Part shown: one piece after another, positions 43,743 through 54,644 of the stretch
Numbering within the stretch: the stretch's first letter is position 1
Layout of the letters: every line of letters begins with the position of its first letter
Assembly: GCF_028368935.1 (NCBI RefSeq)
Contig: NZ_JAQNDK010000004.1
Location: 1,364,001 to 1,428,000 of the forward strand
From: Sorangium aterium
GTDB taxonomy: Bacteria; Myxococcota_A; Polyangia; Polyangiales; Polyangiaceae
DNA length: 64,000 bases
Direction: 5' to 3'
Notes under the pieces: generated by a model
The model's input: the letters and a program-made list of their open reading frames with translations, nothing else
Database searches by the model: none
Told to the model about the DNA's origin: nothing
Translations under genes and position numbers: made by a program

Positions 43743-44633
43743 TCACTGGAGCGGGAGGAAGACGTCTGTGACGGCCTCGTGATCGGGCACCTCCGGGAAG
43801 AAGCGCACCCGCTGCAGGAAGAGCGGGAAATCCCGCAGCTCCTCTCCGCTCATGGGGAGCCAGGTCGCATAGAGGTACCTCACCGCCACGTAGAGCGTGT
43901 CGTCGCACCCGACGTGCCGCAGGACGGCGCAGCGGCCGCCGGGGATCGCCTTCTCGACGACGCCGTGCGGGTTCTCTGCAATGGGGCGGTGGATGCCCGC
44001 GCAGAGGTCCGCGCGGTAGGCCTCCGGCGGGGACTCGGCCGGGTCGTCGTACAGGATGTTGAAGGTCGCGCTGACCCTCGGCGGGAGCTTGTTCTCCTTG
44101 CGCCACGCGATGAACCGGCGCACCGATTCCAGGATCCGCTTCGGGTCGCCGCGATGCTCGAAGGCCGCGACGCGCGTCTCGTTGAACCGCACGATCGCCA
44201 CGTCCTCGGCGCGGTGAGCGGCCTTCATGGGGAGGGCCCTTGTCTCTCTCAGGCGCTCATGGGTCGCGTGCCAAGGATCCCACCGGGGCTGCTCCCGGAA
44301 CTCGGAGGGGGACTGCCCGAACGCTCTCTTGAAGGCGCGCGAGAAGGCCTCGGGGCTCTCGTAGCCGCTCGCCATCGCGATATCGATGATCCGGGCGTGC
44401 TCCCGGTCCGGGAGCGCGAGCCGGTAGGACGCGCTCCGCAGGCGGACGAGCTTCACGTACTCGTGAACCCCCATTCCGAACAGCTCGGAGAACTGCCGGT
44501 GAAAATGGTACTTCGAGAACGCGGCGATGCCGCTCAGCCGCTCGAGCGTCAAGTCCTCGTCCAGGTGCGCGTCGATGTGCTCGAGCACCCTGCGGAACCT
44601 GGCGATATACGCGTTCTCGGCGCCTTCGGTCAA
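43743..44633 (-). CDS. AraC family regulator with GyrI-like effector domain
   Basis: 296 residues from TTG 44633, chosen because GAGGAGG lies nine bases before it. Double helix-turn-helix at about 10-110 (DLTLERLSGIAAFSKYHFHR, ARIIDIAMASGYESPEAFSR then AFKRAFGQSPSEFR). C-terminal GyrI/SOUL-like ligand domain at about 130-296 (VRFNETRVAAFEHRGDPKRI, RADLCAGIHRPI, LPMSGEELRDFPLFLQRVRF). This is the Rob/SoxS-like class with a small-molecule sensor. It likely controls the hydrolase gene downstream. Confidence 0.92.
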   Translation of the reverse strand: MTEGAENAYIARFRRVLEHIDAHLDEDLTLERLSGIAAFSKYHFHRQFSELFGMGVHEYVKLVRLRSASYRLALPDREHARIIDIAMASGYESPEAFSRAFKRAFGQSPSEFREQPRWDPWHATHERLRETRALPMKAAHRAEDVAIVRFNETRVAAFEHRGDPKRILESVRRFIAWRKENKLPPRVSATFNILYDDPAESPPEAYRADLCAGIHRPIAENPHGVVEKAIPGGRCAVLRHVGCDDTLYVAVRYLYATWLPMSGEELRDFPLFLQRVRFFPEVPDHEAVTDVFLPLQ

Positions 44634-44857
44634 CGCGGTGTCCTCCTCGGCGAGAGGCAAGGTAACGAGGCGCCGCGCGCCGTGCCTGACCGAAATTGCT
44701 GAACTTCGGGGCGACGGGGCCCGGGGGCGCTCGGAAAGTGCGGCGGCGGCTCGGGCTGGCCGGAGGCGACGCGTCTTTGTGGTCGGGGAGAAAAATTCTT
44801 CCTTGGCTGTGGCCGTTTCTGGCGCCTCGCACAGGCCTGAGCCACCGGCCTGGCGCT

Positions 44858-45859
44858 TCACCCGGCGCGGGCGAGCTCGTCGCGCACCGCGGCCGTGAGC
44901 TCGAGCGAGCGCACGCGCGCGGCGTGATCGAAGATCGGCGAGCTCACGATGAGCTCGTCGGCGCGGGTGCGGGTGATGAAGGCGTCCAGCCACCGCCGCA
45001 CGGTCTCGGGCGAGCCGGCGACCGAGCAGGCCAGCGCCTGCTCCAGGCCGGCGCGGTCGAGGGGACTCAGGTCGCGCTCGAAGTCGTCGACGGGCGGCGG
45101 AAAGGGCCCCGGCCGGCCGCGGCGCAGGTTGACGAAGGCCTGCTGGAGCGAGGTCCACAGCCGGCGCGCCTCGTCGTCGGTACCGGCGGCGACCACGTTG
45201 ATCCCCAGCATGACGCGGGGCTCTGCGAGCCGATCCGAGGGGCGGAACTCCCTTCGGTACAGCGCGATCGCCTGCGCCATCTGGCCCGGCGAGAAGTGCG
45301 AGGCGAAGGCGTAGGGGAGGCCGAGCGCCGCGGCGAGCTGCGCGCCGAAGAGGCTGGAGCCGAGGATCCAGATCGGCACGCGGAGCCCGGCGCCGGGCAC
45401 GGCCTGCACGAGCTGGCCGGGCTCCGCCGGGCGGAAGTAGCCCATCAGCTCCAGGACGTCCTGGGGGAAGCCGTCGGCGTCGCCGGCCAGGTTGCGCCTG
45501 AGCGCGCGGGCGGTGATCGGGTCGGAGCCCGGCGCGCGCCCGAGGCCCAGATCGATGCGCCCCGGAAAGAGCGACGCCAGCGTGCCGAACTGCTCCGCGA
45601 TCACGAGCGGCGCGTGGTTCGGCAGCATGATCCCGCCCGCGCCGACGCGGATCGTCGAGGTGCCGGCGGCCACGTGCGCGATCACGATCGACGTCGCGGC
45701 GCTGGCGACGCCGCCCATGTTGTGGTGCTCGGCCAGCCAGTAGCGGTGATAGCCGAGCCGCTCGGCGTGGCGCGCGAGATCGAGCGAGTTGCGGAGCGCC
45801 TGCGCGGCATCTCCGCCCTGGACGATCGGAGCTAGGTCGAGAACGGAGAAAGGAATCAT
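44858..45859 (-). CDS. LLM class flavin-dependent oxidoreductase
   Basis: 333 residues from ATG 45859, preceded by GAGGTG. Luciferase-like monooxygenase fold, the alkanal monooxygenase-like MsnO8/YhbW type: [13 protein letters not shown] opening, [57 protein letters not shown], and a C-terminal [20 protein letters not shown]. Uses reduced FMN. Natural substrate unknown. The same frame stays open for another 4.6 kb antisense to the next genes; that extension is not coding. Confidence 0.93.
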   Translation of the reverse strand: MIPFSVLDLAPIVQGGDAAQALRNSLDLARHAERLGYHRYWLAEHHNMGGVASAATSIVIAHVAAGTSTIRVGAGGIMLPNHAPLVIAEQFGTLASLFPGRIDLGLGRAPGSDPITARALRRNLAGDADGFPQDVLELMGYFRPAEPGQLVQAVPGAGLRVPIWILGSSLFGAQLAAALGLPYAFASHFSPGQMAQAIALYRREFRPSDRLAEPRVMLGINVVAAGTDDEARRLWTSLQQAFVNLRRGRPGPFPPPVDDFERDLSPLDRAGLEQALACSVAGSPETVRRWLDAFITRTRADELIVSSPIFDHAARVRSLELTAAVRDELARAG

Positions 45860-46039
45860 GTTGGACACCTCGCCAGACTGTTGCACGCCACGGACGGTTG
45901 CGGCAGCGCTCGGGGACCGGCGCGGCTCGCGCGCGGTCTCCGCGCGGGATCGCGGTGAGGAGGCGTCCCCCGCCGGCGCGCCCGGCCGGCGCGCCCCGCG
46001 GCGCGTCGCCCCGCGGCGCTCGAGCCCGTCTGGAACGCC

Positions 46040-48712
46040 ATGACGTGGCCGCGCCCGCTGTATTACGCTCGGCCCGTGCGCCGTTCGTCCTCGCCGCTGC
46101 GCCGCCTGCCGCAGGTCCTGCTCGTCGTCGCCGCCTCGGCCGCCGCGGTCGCGTCGCCCGGGGGAGCGGCCGCGACCCTCTGGCCCAACGTGCCGGAGCA
46201 GATCGCGCGTGCGCTCACGTCGGGCGACGCCCTGGAGCGGCGCCTGGCCGCGACCCGCGTCGGCGAGCTCGCCCCGGAGACGGCGATCCGGCTGATCCAG
46301 CGAGGCATGAGCGATCCCGACGTCGAGGTGCGGCTGCACCTCGCCGGGGCGGCCGTGCGCCTGCGGATGCCGCGCGCGGGGGACCTCGTGATCGAGTGGC
46401 TCGGCGAGGGCGACGCGCGCCTGCGGCTCGCGGCCTGCGACGTGATCCGCGCGGCGCCCACCGACCGCTCCGTCGTCGCGCTCGGGCGGGTGCTCGGCGA
46501 TCCCGATCCGCACGTCCGCCTCGCCGCCGCGACCGCGATGGGCGCGGCGGGGCTCCCGGACGCTGTCTCGCCGCTGCTCGGCCACCTCGACGACACCGCG
46601 CCGGAGGTGCGCGCGGAGGTCGCGCGCGCGCTCGGCCGGATCGGCGACGCGCGCGCGGTCGTGCCGCTGATCGGCAAGGTGCAGGACTCGGTGCCGGAGG
46701 TCCGCAAGGCCACGGCGCGCGCGCTCGGAGAGCTCGGAGACCCGCGCGCGGTCAGCGCGCTGCTGCTCGCGCTCCAGGACGCATCCCAGGACGTGCGCGT
46801 CGAGGCGGTGACCGCCCTCGGCCGGCTGCGCTCGGACGACGCGACGTCCGCGATCGCCGATCTCGTCACGGCGTCGCCGGGGGCCGCCGGCGCGTTCCCG
46901 GGGGCGCGGCCGTCCGACAGCGCCGCCTCGAGCAACGACGTGCGGGAGGCGGCGCTCCGGGCGCTCGGCCGCATCGGCTCCGAAGCGGCCGTGAAGGCGC
47001 TGCTCGCGGCGCTCGCGAAGGACAACCCCGCGGCGCCGCGCTCCGCGGTCCGCGACGCCCTCGTCAGCGCCGGCGCCGCGGCCGTCCCCGCGCTCGTCGG
47101 CGCGCTCTCGGCCGCGCCGTCGGCCAACACGGCGGCGGGCGCCGCCCTCGTGCTCGGCGAGCTCAAGGCGAGGGAAGCGCTGCCCGCGCTCGTCCGGGGG
47201 ATGCAGCGGGGCGTCGTCCCGCTCCGGCACGGACTCCGCGCCCTGGGCGCGCTCGGCGATCCCGCGGCGCTGCCCAGCGTGCTGGAGCTGCTCGGCGACG
47301 CCGACCCCGCGGTCCGCGCGGAGGCCATCCGCGCCGCGACCGCGCTGCTCGATCCAGCGCGGCCCGACGGGCGTGCGGTGGATCCCGCGCGCGCCCTGCT
47401 CGTCGATCCGGCGACCGCGTCCGACGAGAAGCTCGCCCTCGTCCAGCTGCTCGGGCGCACCGGCTCGCCGCGCGCGCAGGCGGCGCTGCTGCCGCTCGCC
47501 AAGGCGCGCTCCACGCCGCTCCGCCTCGCCGTGATCGAGGCGCTCGGGGCCGCGCGCGCGGCGGGGACGCTCGGCGCGGCCGTGGACGCCGCCCTGCTCG
47601 AGGCGCTCGACGACGAGTCGGCCGACGTGCGCCTCCGGGCGGCGATCGCGCTCTCCCGCGTCGCCGGCCCAGGGAGCGCGCGGCCGCTGCTCCAGCGCCT
47701 CACGGTCGCGGCGGAGCAGGACCGCGGCGCGCTCGGCATCGCGCTCTCGGGCGCCCTGTCGCGCGCGGACGACGCCGGGAGCGCCGGCGGCGCGACGGAC
47801 GCGAAGGCCGCGCGCGACGCGAGCGGCAAGGGCCTCGTCCACGAGGTCGCGGCCGCGATCGCGAGCGCGCCGGACGCCGCGCGCGACGCGCTGATCGAGG
47901 GGCTCGGGCGCATGCCGGGGCAGGCCGCGGGCGCCGCGCTCGCGCGGATGGCCTCGGCGGCGCCCATCGACGATCGCCGCAAGATCGCCGAGGCGCTCGC
48001 GGGGCACCCGGAGGCCGCCGCCGCGCTCCGCAAGCTCGCGGGCGATCCGGATCCCGGCGTCCGCGCCAACGCGGTCTGGTCGCTGGGCGCGGCGGGGGAC
48101 AAGGACGCGCTGCCGCTGCTCGCGCCGCTCCTCAAGGACCCCGACGCCGCCGTGGCGGGCAACGCGGCGGGCGCGATCGGGCGCGCCGCGGGCCGCGCCG
48201 GGCAGCCGGCCCGCGCGGCCGCGGCGCTCTGCGCGGCGCTGCCCGACGCGCGCCCCTACGTGCGGGCCAACGCGCTCGCGGCCCTCACCGTGGCCGGCGC
48301 CCGCTGCGACGGCGGCGCGGCCCGCGACCTGCTCGCGCGCGACCCCGCCGAGGCGGTCCGCCTCGCGGCCGCCGACCACCTCGCGCGGAGCGGCGCCGAC
48401 GACGATCGCCGCGCGCTCGCGCGCTGCGCCGCCGAGGACAGGAACGCCACGGTCGCCGGGCGCTGCGCCCGCCCCGCGCCGCCCCGCGCGCCGGCCGCCG
48501 CCGCCGAGGACGTCGTGGTCTTCGTCGTCCCGTTCGACGCGGGCCGGGGCGGCTCGGCCCGCGACGCGCCGGCCCCGCGCGCGCCCTTCGCGCTCCTGCG
48601 CGCGGACGGGCTCATGCGCCTCGGCGTCGCGGACCGGCGCGGAGAGCTGTTCGAGCGCGGCGCTCCCCGGGGGCCGATCCGCCTGACCGTCCCGGCCCCG
48701 CTCGTGAAGTGA
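46040..48712 (+). CDS. exported HEAT-repeat protein
   Basis: 890 residues. Signal peptide at about 13-46 ([20 protein letters not shown]). From about 60 to 790 the sequence is a run of some twenty or more HEAT/PBS-lyase-type repeats, each with the shape [20 protein letters not shown]. The final 80 residues form a separate small domain ([16 protein letters not shown] onward). HEAT solenoids are protein-binding scaffolds. It is located 30 bases before the arrestin-like gene, probably one operon. No enzymatic motif. Confidence 0.88.
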   Translation: MTWPRPLYYARPVRRSSSPLRRLPQVLLVVAASAAAVASPGGAAATLWPNVPEQIARALTSGDALERRLAATRVGELAPETAIRLIQRGMSDPDVEVRLHLAGAAVRLRMPRAGDLVIEWLGEGDARLRLAACDVIRAAPTDRSVVALGRVLGDPDPHVRLAAATAMGAAGLPDAVSPLLGHLDDTAPEVRAEVARALGRIGDARAVVPLIGKVQDSVPEVRKATARALGELGDPRAVSALLLALQDASQDVRVEAVTALGRLRSDDATSAIADLVTASPGAAGAFPGARPSDSAASSNDVREAALRALGRIGSEAAVKALLAALAKDNPAAPRSAVRDALVSAGAAAVPALVGALSAAPSANTAAGAALVLGELKAREALPALVRGMQRGVVPLRHGLRALGALGDPAALPSVLELLGDADPAVRAEAIRAATALLDPARPDGRAVDPARALLVDPATASDEKLALVQLLGRTGSPRAQAALLPLAKARSTPLRLAVIEALGAARAAGTLGAAVDAALLEALDDESADVRLRAAIALSRVAGPGSARPLLQRLTVAAEQDRGALGIALSGALSRADDAGSAGGATDAKAARDASGKGLVHEVAAAIASAPDAARDALIEGLGRMPGQAAGAALARMASAAPIDDRRKIAEALAGHPEAAAALRKLAGDPDPGVRANAVWSLGAAGDKDALPLLAPLLKDPDAAVAGNAAGAIGRAAGRAGQPARAAAALCAALPDARPYVRANALAALTVAGARCDGGAARDLLARDPAEAVRLAAADHLARSGADDDRRALARCAAEDRNATVAGRCARPAPPRAPAAAAEDVVVFVVPFDAGRGGSARDAPAPRAPFALLRADGLMRLGVADRRGELFERGAPRGPIRLTVPAPLVK

Positions 48713-48742
48713 GCCCGCGCCCGCCGCGCTGAGCCGGACACC

Positions 48743-50500
48743 ATGCGAACCCGACCCGACGTCGAGCTCCGGATGTCCAGGACCGTGCACCCGGGCGACG
48801 TCGTCCTCGTCGAGCTCGTGCTCCGCTGCCGCGGGAGGACGCCGGTCGACGCGATCGAGCTCCACCTGGAGGGCATGCAGGTCGCCCGCGTCGAGGAGCG
48901 CGTCCTCGTGCCGCCCCACTTCCTCTCGCTCGTCGCCCGCGTCTCGGGGGCGACGACGCTCCCGGAGGGCGAGCAGCGCTACCGCGCGAGCTTCCCGCTC
49001 CCGGACGACGCGCCCTGCTCGTACCTCGGCACGCGCGCCGAGATCCGCTACGGCATCACGCTCTCCATCGCGATCCCGTGGTGGCTCGACGTCCAGGAGT
49101 CCTACGAGGTGCTCGTCACGCCCCGCCCCGTCACGCGCCCGGCCCGGTCGCCGGCCGCGGGGACCACGGCGCGCGGCGACAGCCCGTTCGTCGAGGTCTC
49201 GCTCGACGATCGCGTCTTCGCGCCGGGCGACGAGATCTCGGGGGCGGTGGCCCTCGGCAACGTGCAGGGCCGCGGCGTGCGCGGGATCGAGATCTCGCTG
49301 GTCGGCGTCGAGCGCCTCCTCAGCGCCGATCGCTCCGCGCCGAACCGCGCGACCGAGGCGCACCGCTTCACCGCCTTCCGCCGCGCGGACAGCCGCGACG
49401 AGGGGCGGGAGCTGCCCTTCCGGTTCCGGATCCCCCGCTCCGTCGCGCCGTCGTTCGACGCCGGCTGGGTCGCCCTCGTCTGGGGGCTCGAGGTGCGCGT
49501 CGACCTCGCGCGCGCGGACGGCGTCGTCCACACGACGCCGCTCGTGCTCGGCATCTTCGACGCCCCGCCCGGCCTCGGCGCGATGCGGCGGCAGATCGGC
49601 TCCGGGCGGTGGCGCGCCGTCTGGGAGGCGGTCGGCGCGCGCCACGGCCTGTCCCTCGACGCGCTGGAGCTCCGCCTCACGGGCACGCTCTCCGGCGCCG
49701 CGGCGTCGGTGTCGATCGACGCGGGGTCCTCGTCGAGCGGCGCGCTCGTGGGCGAGCTGCGCTGGCCGTCGTGGGGGCTCGATCTGGAGGTCGGCGTGAA
49801 GCGCTTCCTGCTCGCGCTGTCGTCCGAGGACGACGAGGGCTTCGGCCGCCGTTACCGCGTGCGCGGGCGCGATCCCGGCCAGGTGCGCGCCGTCGTCGCG
49901 GGGCCGCTGCGCCGGGCGCTGCTCGCCTTCGACGACGTCCGGCTGGACGACGAGCACGTGTCGGTCCGGTCCCGGACGCCGGGCCACGATCAGCCCTGGC
50001 TCGGCGCGTTCCTGGAGCACCTCGCCGCGCTGGCGGCCGAGATCGGCGCCGTGAACGAGCGCATCCCGCCCCCCACGCCGATGGCGGGGATGCGCGCGGC
50101 CTGGGAGCGGTTCGCGGCCGAGGTCCACGGCCGCTTCGAGGTGGGCCGCATGCGCATCCGGGACGCGCAGGTCGACGGCGCCACGTTCCACGTCGACACC
50201 TGCTTCGAGCGAGGCCCCCACCCCGAGCGCTCCGAGATCACGCTGGTGGTGGATCCGCCCCTCGACGCGGCGCTCGACCCCGACGACCCCGAGCAGCTGC
50301 GCGCCGCCTCGCCCGGGGCGCGCGAGGCGGTCAAGCGCCTGCAGGTCCGCACGCGCGCGCTCCGGATCGCCCCGCACGCCATCGTGATCACGCTGCCGGC
50401 CCCGCTCGAGGACCCGGCGACCCTGCGCGACCTGCTCGGCGCTCAGCTGCACGTGGCGGCGCTCCTGCGCGGCCCGCGCGTCGCCCGCCCGTACCGCTGA
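48743..50500 (+). CDS. arrestin-like protein of unknown function
   Basis: 585 residues, ATG 48743. The first 300 residues show two beta-sandwich domains in arrestin/Spo0M order: [39 protein letters not shown], then [39 protein letters not shown] and [18 protein letters not shown]. The C-terminal 270 residues ([16 protein letters not shown] onward) are a different domain I do not recognise, with [19 protein letters not shown]. No signal peptide, so probably cytosolic. Functional inference is limited to a scaffold-like role; fold assignment is by pattern and needs structural support. Confidence 0.65.
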   Translation: MRTRPDVELRMSRTVHPGDVVLVELVLRCRGRTPVDAIELHLEGMQVARVEERVLVPPHFLSLVARVSGATTLPEGEQRYRASFPLPDDAPCSYLGTRAEIRYGITLSIAIPWWLDVQESYEVLVTPRPVTRPARSPAAGTTARGDSPFVEVSLDDRVFAPGDEISGAVALGNVQGRGVRGIEISLVGVERLLSADRSAPNRATEAHRFTAFRRADSRDEGRELPFRFRIPRSVAPSFDAGWVALVWGLEVRVDLARADGVVHTTPLVLGIFDAPPGLGAMRRQIGSGRWRAVWEAVGARHGLSLDALELRLTGTLSGAAASVSIDAGSSSSGALVGELRWPSWGLDLEVGVKRFLLALSSEDDEGFGRRYRVRGRDPGQVRAVVAGPLRRALLAFDDVRLDDEHVSVRSRTPGHDQPWLGAFLEHLAALAAEIGAVNERIPPPTPMAGMRAAWERFAAEVHGRFEVGRMRIRDAQVDGATFHVDTCFERGPHPERSEITLVVDPPLDAALDPDDPEQLRAASPGAREAVKRLQVRTRALRIAPHAIVITLPAPLEDPATLRDLLGAQLHVAALLRGPRVARPYR

Positions 50501-50683
50501 GCGGCGAGGAGCGGGCGCGCTGGAGCGCGCAGCCCATCATGAGGACGCGCGGGCGGGAACGCGAACGCGGGAGCGCGGCAGCGCGAGCGCGGGAAGGCGC
50601 GGATCCGGGAATCCCCTTACGCGGCGCGCGGCTCGCTGATTTCCACACAAAACGCTGGCGGATCCGGGCTAGAGTCCCCGCCC

Positions 50684-51010
50684 ATGCTCGACAAGCTTTC
50701 TCGCGAAGAACGCCTCCAGCTGATGCGGTTCATCTGCTCGTTCGCCTGGGCCGACCTCCAGGTGCGCGACCAGGAGCGCGAGTTCGTGCGCAAGATGATC
50801 CTGCGGCTCCACCTGGACGCGGAGGAGACCAAGCAGGTGCGCGGCTGGCTCGAGCTGCCGCCCGCGGCCGACGACGTGGATCCGATGAAGATCCCGCGCG
50901 CGCACCGGCAGCTCTTCCTGGACGCCGCGCGCGAGATGATCTCGTCCGACGGCGAGATCGGCGAGGAAGAGCGCGAGAGCCTGAGCCTGCTGGATCAGCT
51001 CACGCGCTGA
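50684..51010 (+). CDS. TerB-like helical protein
   Basis: 108 residues, ATG 50684. All-helical with the TerB pattern: FICSFAWADLQVRDQEREFV (first acidic helix pair), then LFLDAAREMISSDGEIGEEERESL with Asp-Gly-Glu-Ile repeating the motif. TerB-like proteins bind metal or act as small adaptors. Located just upstream of purE, but the spacing gives no evidence of coupling. Function not known. Confidence 0.72.
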   Translation: MLDKLSREERLQLMRFICSFAWADLQVRDQEREFVRKMILRLHLDAEETKQVRGWLELPPAADDVDPMKIPRAHRQLFLDAAREMISSDGEIGEEERESLSLLDQLTR

Positions 51011-51082
51011 CGCAGGCGCGGGGCGTCGAGCGATGACGGATGCCAATGACGGATGGATGAGGAGCCGGTGAGCGGTGGAACG

Positions 51083-51637
51083 ATGAGCACGATGGCGCAG
51101 GGAGGGGCCGGCGAGGGCCGGACCCCGGCGGAAATGGGAGCGAGCTCGGCCGAGAAGCCCTGGGTCGGCGTGATCATGGGCGGCAAGAGCGACTACGAGC
51201 ACCTCGCCGTCACGAGCGAGCTTCTCACGCAGCTCGGCATCCCGCACGAGGTGCGCGTCGTCTCGGCGCACCGCACGCCGGACCGGATGTTCGAGTACGC
51301 GAGCACGGCCGCGGAGCGCGGGATCGAGGTGATCATCGCCGCCGCCGGCGGCGCCGCCCACCTGCCCGGGATGGTCGCCGCGAAGACGGTGCTGCCCGTC
51401 ATCGGCGTCCCCATCCCCGCCACGGCGCTGAACGGCATGGACGCGCTGCTCTCGATCGTCCAGATGCCGAAGGGCGTCCCCGTCGCCACGATGGCGATCG
51501 GCAAGCCCGGGGCGGCCAACGCGGCCCTGTTCGCGGCGGCGGTCCTGTCGGGCAAGCACCCGGAGCTCCGCGAGCGCCTCGCCGCCTTCCGCGGCGCCCA
51601 GGAGGCGGCGGTGCTACGCGACTCGGTCATCGTCTAG
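51083..51637 (+). CDS. purE: N5-carboxyaminoimidazole ribonucleotide mutase
   Basis: 184 residues from ATG 51083 (GGTGGA five bases upstream); ATG 51053 is an alternative. PurE class [16 protein letters not shown] (phosphate loop), [16 protein letters not shown] with the catalytic His, [20 protein letters not shown], and [20 protein letters not shown]. It converts N5-CAIR to CAIR in purine synthesis. The first 30 residues are a Gly/Ala extension. Followed by purK. Confidence 0.96.
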   Translation: MSTMAQGGAGEGRTPAEMGASSAEKPWVGVIMGGKSDYEHLAVTSELLTQLGIPHEVRVVSAHRTPDRMFEYASTAAERGIEVIIAAAGGAAHLPGMVAAKTVLPVIGVPIPATALNGMDALLSIVQMPKGVPVATMAIGKPGAANAALFAAAVLSGKHPELRERLAAFRGAQEAAVLRDSVIV

Positions 51638-51692
51638 CTCGTCGGGCCTCGTCAGGCCTCCTTTCCCTCCCCCTCGTACAGGTCCTCCGGAA

Positions 51693-52910
51693 ATGCCCAT
51701 CGCTCCCGGCTCTACGCTCGGTATCCTCGGTGGCGGCCAGCTCGGCCGCATGACGGCGCTGGCCGCCCGCACGCTCGGGTACAAGGTCCACGCCCTCGAC
51801 CCCGACCCGGACTGCCCGGCCCGTTCGGTGCTCGATCGCTGCATCGTCGCCTCGTTCGACGACGTTGCGCAGGCGGCGGAGCTCGCGTCGCAGTGCGACG
51901 TGGTGACGCTCGAAATCGAGAAGATCGCCACGGACGGCCTCGTGGCCGCAGCCCGGTTCGCGCCGGTGCGCCCGTCGGCCGACGTGCTGGCCATGGTGCA
52001 GGACCGCGGCGTCCAGAAGGGGTGGCTGTCGCGCAACGGCTTCCCGGTGGGGCCCTTCCGCGAGGTCGCGACGAGCGAGCAGCTCCTCGAGGCGACGCGC
52101 GCCATGGGCGGGGCGTGCTTCGTGAAGTCGTGCGTCGGCGGGTACGACGGCCGCGGCCAGCTGCGGCTCTCGGGGAACGCCCGGTTGAACGATGGCGCCG
52201 ACGGCGGCGCTGGCGGCGTCGGCGACCTCGAGCGCGAGGCCGCGGCGCTCTTCGCGTCGCTCGGCGGCCAGCGCTGCGTGGTCGAGCAGGCGCTCGACCT
52301 CGAGGCCGAGCTCTCCGTGCTCGTCGCGCGGAGCCCGAGCGGCAAGCTCGCGGTCTACCCGCCGGCGCTGAACCACCACGTCGACCAGATCCTCGACTGG
52401 TCGCTGCTGCCGGGCCCGCTCTCGGCCGCGGTGACGGGGCAGGCGGTCCAGATCGCGCTCGACCTCGCGGTCGGCCTGCGCGTCGAGGGGTTGCTCGTCG
52501 TCGAGCTCTTCCTGCTCAAGGACGGCCGCCTGCTCATCAACGAGCTCGCCCCGCGGCCCCACAACAGCTACCACGCCTCCGAGGTCGCCTGCGCGACGAG
52601 CCAGTTCGAGCAGGCGGTCCGCGCCGTGTGCGACCTGCCGCTCGGCTCGGTCGAGATCGTCCGCCCCGCAGCGATCCTCAACCTGCTCGGCGACGTCTGG
52701 CTCGGCGGCGCGCCGCCGCCGTTCGAGGCCGCGCTGGAGATCCCGGGCGTCCGGCTCCACCTCTACGGCAAGCGGGTCGCCCGCCCCGGCCGCAAGATGG
52801 GCCACCTCTCCGCCACGGGCCGCACGCCGGAGGAGGCGCTCGTCGCCGCGAAGCTCGCGATGGCCCGGCTCTCGGCGCAGGCCGGGCTGCCGCCGCTCTC
52901 CGGGCGCTGA
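51693..52910 (+). CDS. purK: N5-carboxyaminoimidazole ribonucleotide synthetase
   Basis: 405 residues, ATG 51693. ATP-grasp fold: LGILGGGQLGRMTALAARTL, CFVKSCVGGYDGRGQ (ATP clamp), and INELAPRPHNSYHASEVACA with the metal residues. PurK makes N5-CAIR from AIR, bicarbonate and ATP, the substrate of PurE; the two genes are in functional order and 55 bases apart. A Gly/Asp-rich insertion near 165-175 is a surface loop. Confidence 0.96.
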   Translation: MPIAPGSTLGILGGGQLGRMTALAARTLGYKVHALDPDPDCPARSVLDRCIVASFDDVAQAAELASQCDVVTLEIEKIATDGLVAAARFAPVRPSADVLAMVQDRGVQKGWLSRNGFPVGPFREVATSEQLLEATRAMGGACFVKSCVGGYDGRGQLRLSGNARLNDGADGGAGGVGDLEREAAALFASLGGQRCVVEQALDLEAELSVLVARSPSGKLAVYPPALNHHVDQILDWSLLPGPLSAAVTGQAVQIALDLAVGLRVEGLLVVELFLLKDGRLLINELAPRPHNSYHASEVACATSQFEQAVRAVCDLPLGSVEIVRPAAILNLLGDVWLGGAPPPFEAALEIPGVRLHLYGKRVARPGRKMGHLSATGRTPEEALVAAKLAMARLSAQAGLPPLSGR

Positions 52911-52960
52911 AGCGCCGCCAAGCGAGCCCCCGCCGGCCCACGACGCTCTCCACTGCTGCC

Positions 52961-52992
52961 CGTGATGGCGCGGCGCGCGCCGCGCCATCACG
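52961..52992. terminator. perfect 32-bp palindrome after purK
   Basis: Bases 52961-52992 equal their own reverse complement over 32 bases. It lies 50 bases after the purK stop. It can fold into a very stable hairpin with a four-base tip, or act as a dimer-binding operator. No T-tract follows, so termination is only an inference. Confidence 0.55.
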
Positions 52993-53094
52993 TCGACGGA
53001 TTCGCCCCGTTCGCGTCGATTCATGAGCCGCCGGTGAGCCGCGGCGCAACTGCATGTTCTGGACGGCCCTGTCGGACGAAACATCGATATAGGA

Positions 53095-53113
53095 TGTGTT
53101 CGATCCGAACACA
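53095..53113. promoter_or_regulatory. inverted repeat TGTGTTCG-N3-CGAACACA, candidate operator
   Basis: Two perfect 8-base arms spaced by three bases, 152 bases upstream of ATG 53265. A 16-base palindrome (ACAGAGGCGCCTCTGT) follows at 53141-53156. Neither symmetrical element is conserved upstream of the second gene copy, so they may be specific to the first. Confidence 0.35.
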
Positions 53114-53264
53114 CGCCCTGGACTTCGACGAATAACTCGCACAGAGGCGCCTCTGTGGCATGTTCGAATCTTAACAGGTCGCGACCGTGGAGACTCCGGT
53201 CGTGCCCCTGCTCGCAACCCTGTCCATCGTGGGCGGCGGTGACCGCCCGCGGAGGAGCAAGTCG

Positions 53265-54644
53265 ATGAAAAGAACCTCATTCATGGTGTTGGCGTGCGTG
53301 TCGTGCGGGCTGGGCAGCGTGTCGTGCGGGGGGGCGGACGCGGGCGACGACGCCACGCACGAGACTGAGCCCCAGTTCTCCGTCGACGCTCAGGGCGGGG
53401 TCTTCACCGGGGATGATGGCTTCAAGATCGAAGTGCCGCCGGGGGCGGTCAGCGCGGCGACGGAGCTCACCATCGAGAGCATCGAGGACTCCCGCGAGGG
53501 AGCGGTAGGCCCCACGTACCGCCTCGGTCCGGAGGGGCAGACGTTCGCCAAGCCGATCAAGCTCACGCTGCCGATCACCGTCGAGCTCGAGGCGGAGCTC
53601 GGGGAGAATACCGTCCTCGATGCCTACGGCTTCTCCGCGCCGACGGGCTCCGACGCCTTCACGCCGCTCGAGCATCACGAGGTCTCTGCCGCTGAGCTCA
53701 TCACGGAGACCACCTCCGTTGGCACCTTCTACGCCGGGATGATCCCGGCGGCGGTGATGGCGAGCCAGCACGCCTACCCGATGGCGCTCGCGGCCGACGA
53801 GACCTACCTCTACTTCGCGAGCGGCGGCACCGAGGCCACCGCGCCCGCGGACTCGAACGACGGGTACATCTATCGCGTCAGGCCGGGCACCACCGAGGTG
53901 GAGGCGATGACCGCGGCGGATCCCGACCCCAAGGCGCTGTGGGTCAACGCGTCCCACGTGTACTGGGCGAGCGGCGGAGACAACGATCCGATCATCCCCT
54001 CGGCGCTCAAGCGCGTCGACAAATCGACCCTGGAGATGGAGACGCTCGTCGAGATCGGCTACCTGCTGAGCGTCATCGGAGACGAGTCGTCCGTCTATTT
54101 CGGCGACGGCGACGGACACAACATCTACAAGATGCCCCTCGACGGCGGCGCGCCCGTCGTCCTCGCGGCCGACGCCGGCGCTCCGGAGTACCTAGCGCAG
54201 GACGCAGAGAACATCTACTGGACCGGCGGCGCCACGACGAACAAGGTCTACAAGGTGGCGAAAGCGGGCGGGGACGTGACCGCCATCGCCGAGAACGAGG
54301 GAGAGCCGGCCGGGATCGCGGTGGACGCGCAGTTCGTCTACTGGGCCAACACCGGTGACGGCGGCGTGTTCAAGGCGCCGATCGCCGGAGGAGCGAAGAC
54401 GCTGGTCTACCAGGGTGGCTCGATGGGGGGGCTGGCCCTCAGGGGCTCGACGCTCTTCTCGACGGACATGAGCCGGAACCGCAGCGTTCAGGCCCACGAT
54501 CTCGCGAGCAATTCGACCGTCGTGCTCGCGCTGGGCCAGCACTTCGCCTGGCGCATCCTCGCCCCGGAAGGTCAGGACGTGTTCTGGACCAACGGCGGTG
54601 ATTACCGCTTCGAAGGCCAGATCGTGTCCTACCGCGCTCCTTGA
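53265..54644 (+). CDS. ZU5/beta-propeller lipoprotein, tandem copy 1
   Basis: 459 residues from ATG 53265, preceded by GGAGGAG. Lipoprotein signal ending Val-Ser-Cys. Residues about 40-160 are a ZU5-like beta domain (GGVFTGDDGFKIEVPPGAV, ELTIESIEDSREG, LTLPITVELEAEL). Residues about 165-459 are a beta-propeller with repeats of the YLYFASGGT, VYWASGGDND, SVYFGDGDGH, NIYWTGGATT, FVYWANTGDG type (DUF5050/YWTD-like). Probably a surface protein. It is paired with a second copy 1914 bases downstream; the propeller-coding regions are nearly identical. Confidence 0.85.
   Translation: MKRTSFMVLACVSCGLGSVSCGGADAGDDATHETEPQFSVDAQGGVFTGDDGFKIEVPPGAVSAATELTIESIEDSREGAVGPTYRLGPEGQTFAKPIKLTLPITVELEAELGENTVLDAYGFSAPTGSDAFTPLEHHEVSAAELITETTSVGTFYAGMIPAAVMASQHAYPMALAADETYLYFASGGTEATAPADSNDGYIYRVRPGTTEVEAMTAADPDPKALWVNASHVYWASGGDNDPIIPSALKRVDKSTLEMETLVEIGYLLSVIGDESSVYFGDGDGHNIYKMPLDGGAPVVLAADAGAPEYLAQDAENIYWTGGATTNKVYKVAKAGGDVTAIAENEGEPAGIAVDAQFVYWANTGDGGVFKAPIAGGAKTLVYQGGSMGGLALRGSTLFSTDMSRNRSVQAHDLASNSTVVLALGQHFAWRILAPEGQDVFWTNGGDYRFEGQIVSYRAP

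Noticed and set aside
45860-50452. Open minus-strand frame of about 4.6 kb continuing upstream of the LLM oxidoreductase
   Set aside because: It is antisense to the HEAT-repeat and arrestin-like genes, is made of Arg/Ala/Gly/Glu-rich sequence, and arises because GC-rich codons on the opposite strand contain no stops. The LLM gene has its own ATG and ribosome site at 45859.
53160-53172. TGTTCGAATC, resembling a tRNA T-loop
   Set aside because: No CCA-side acceptor stem, anticodon arm or D arm around it; the second copy of the duplicated region lacks the motif.
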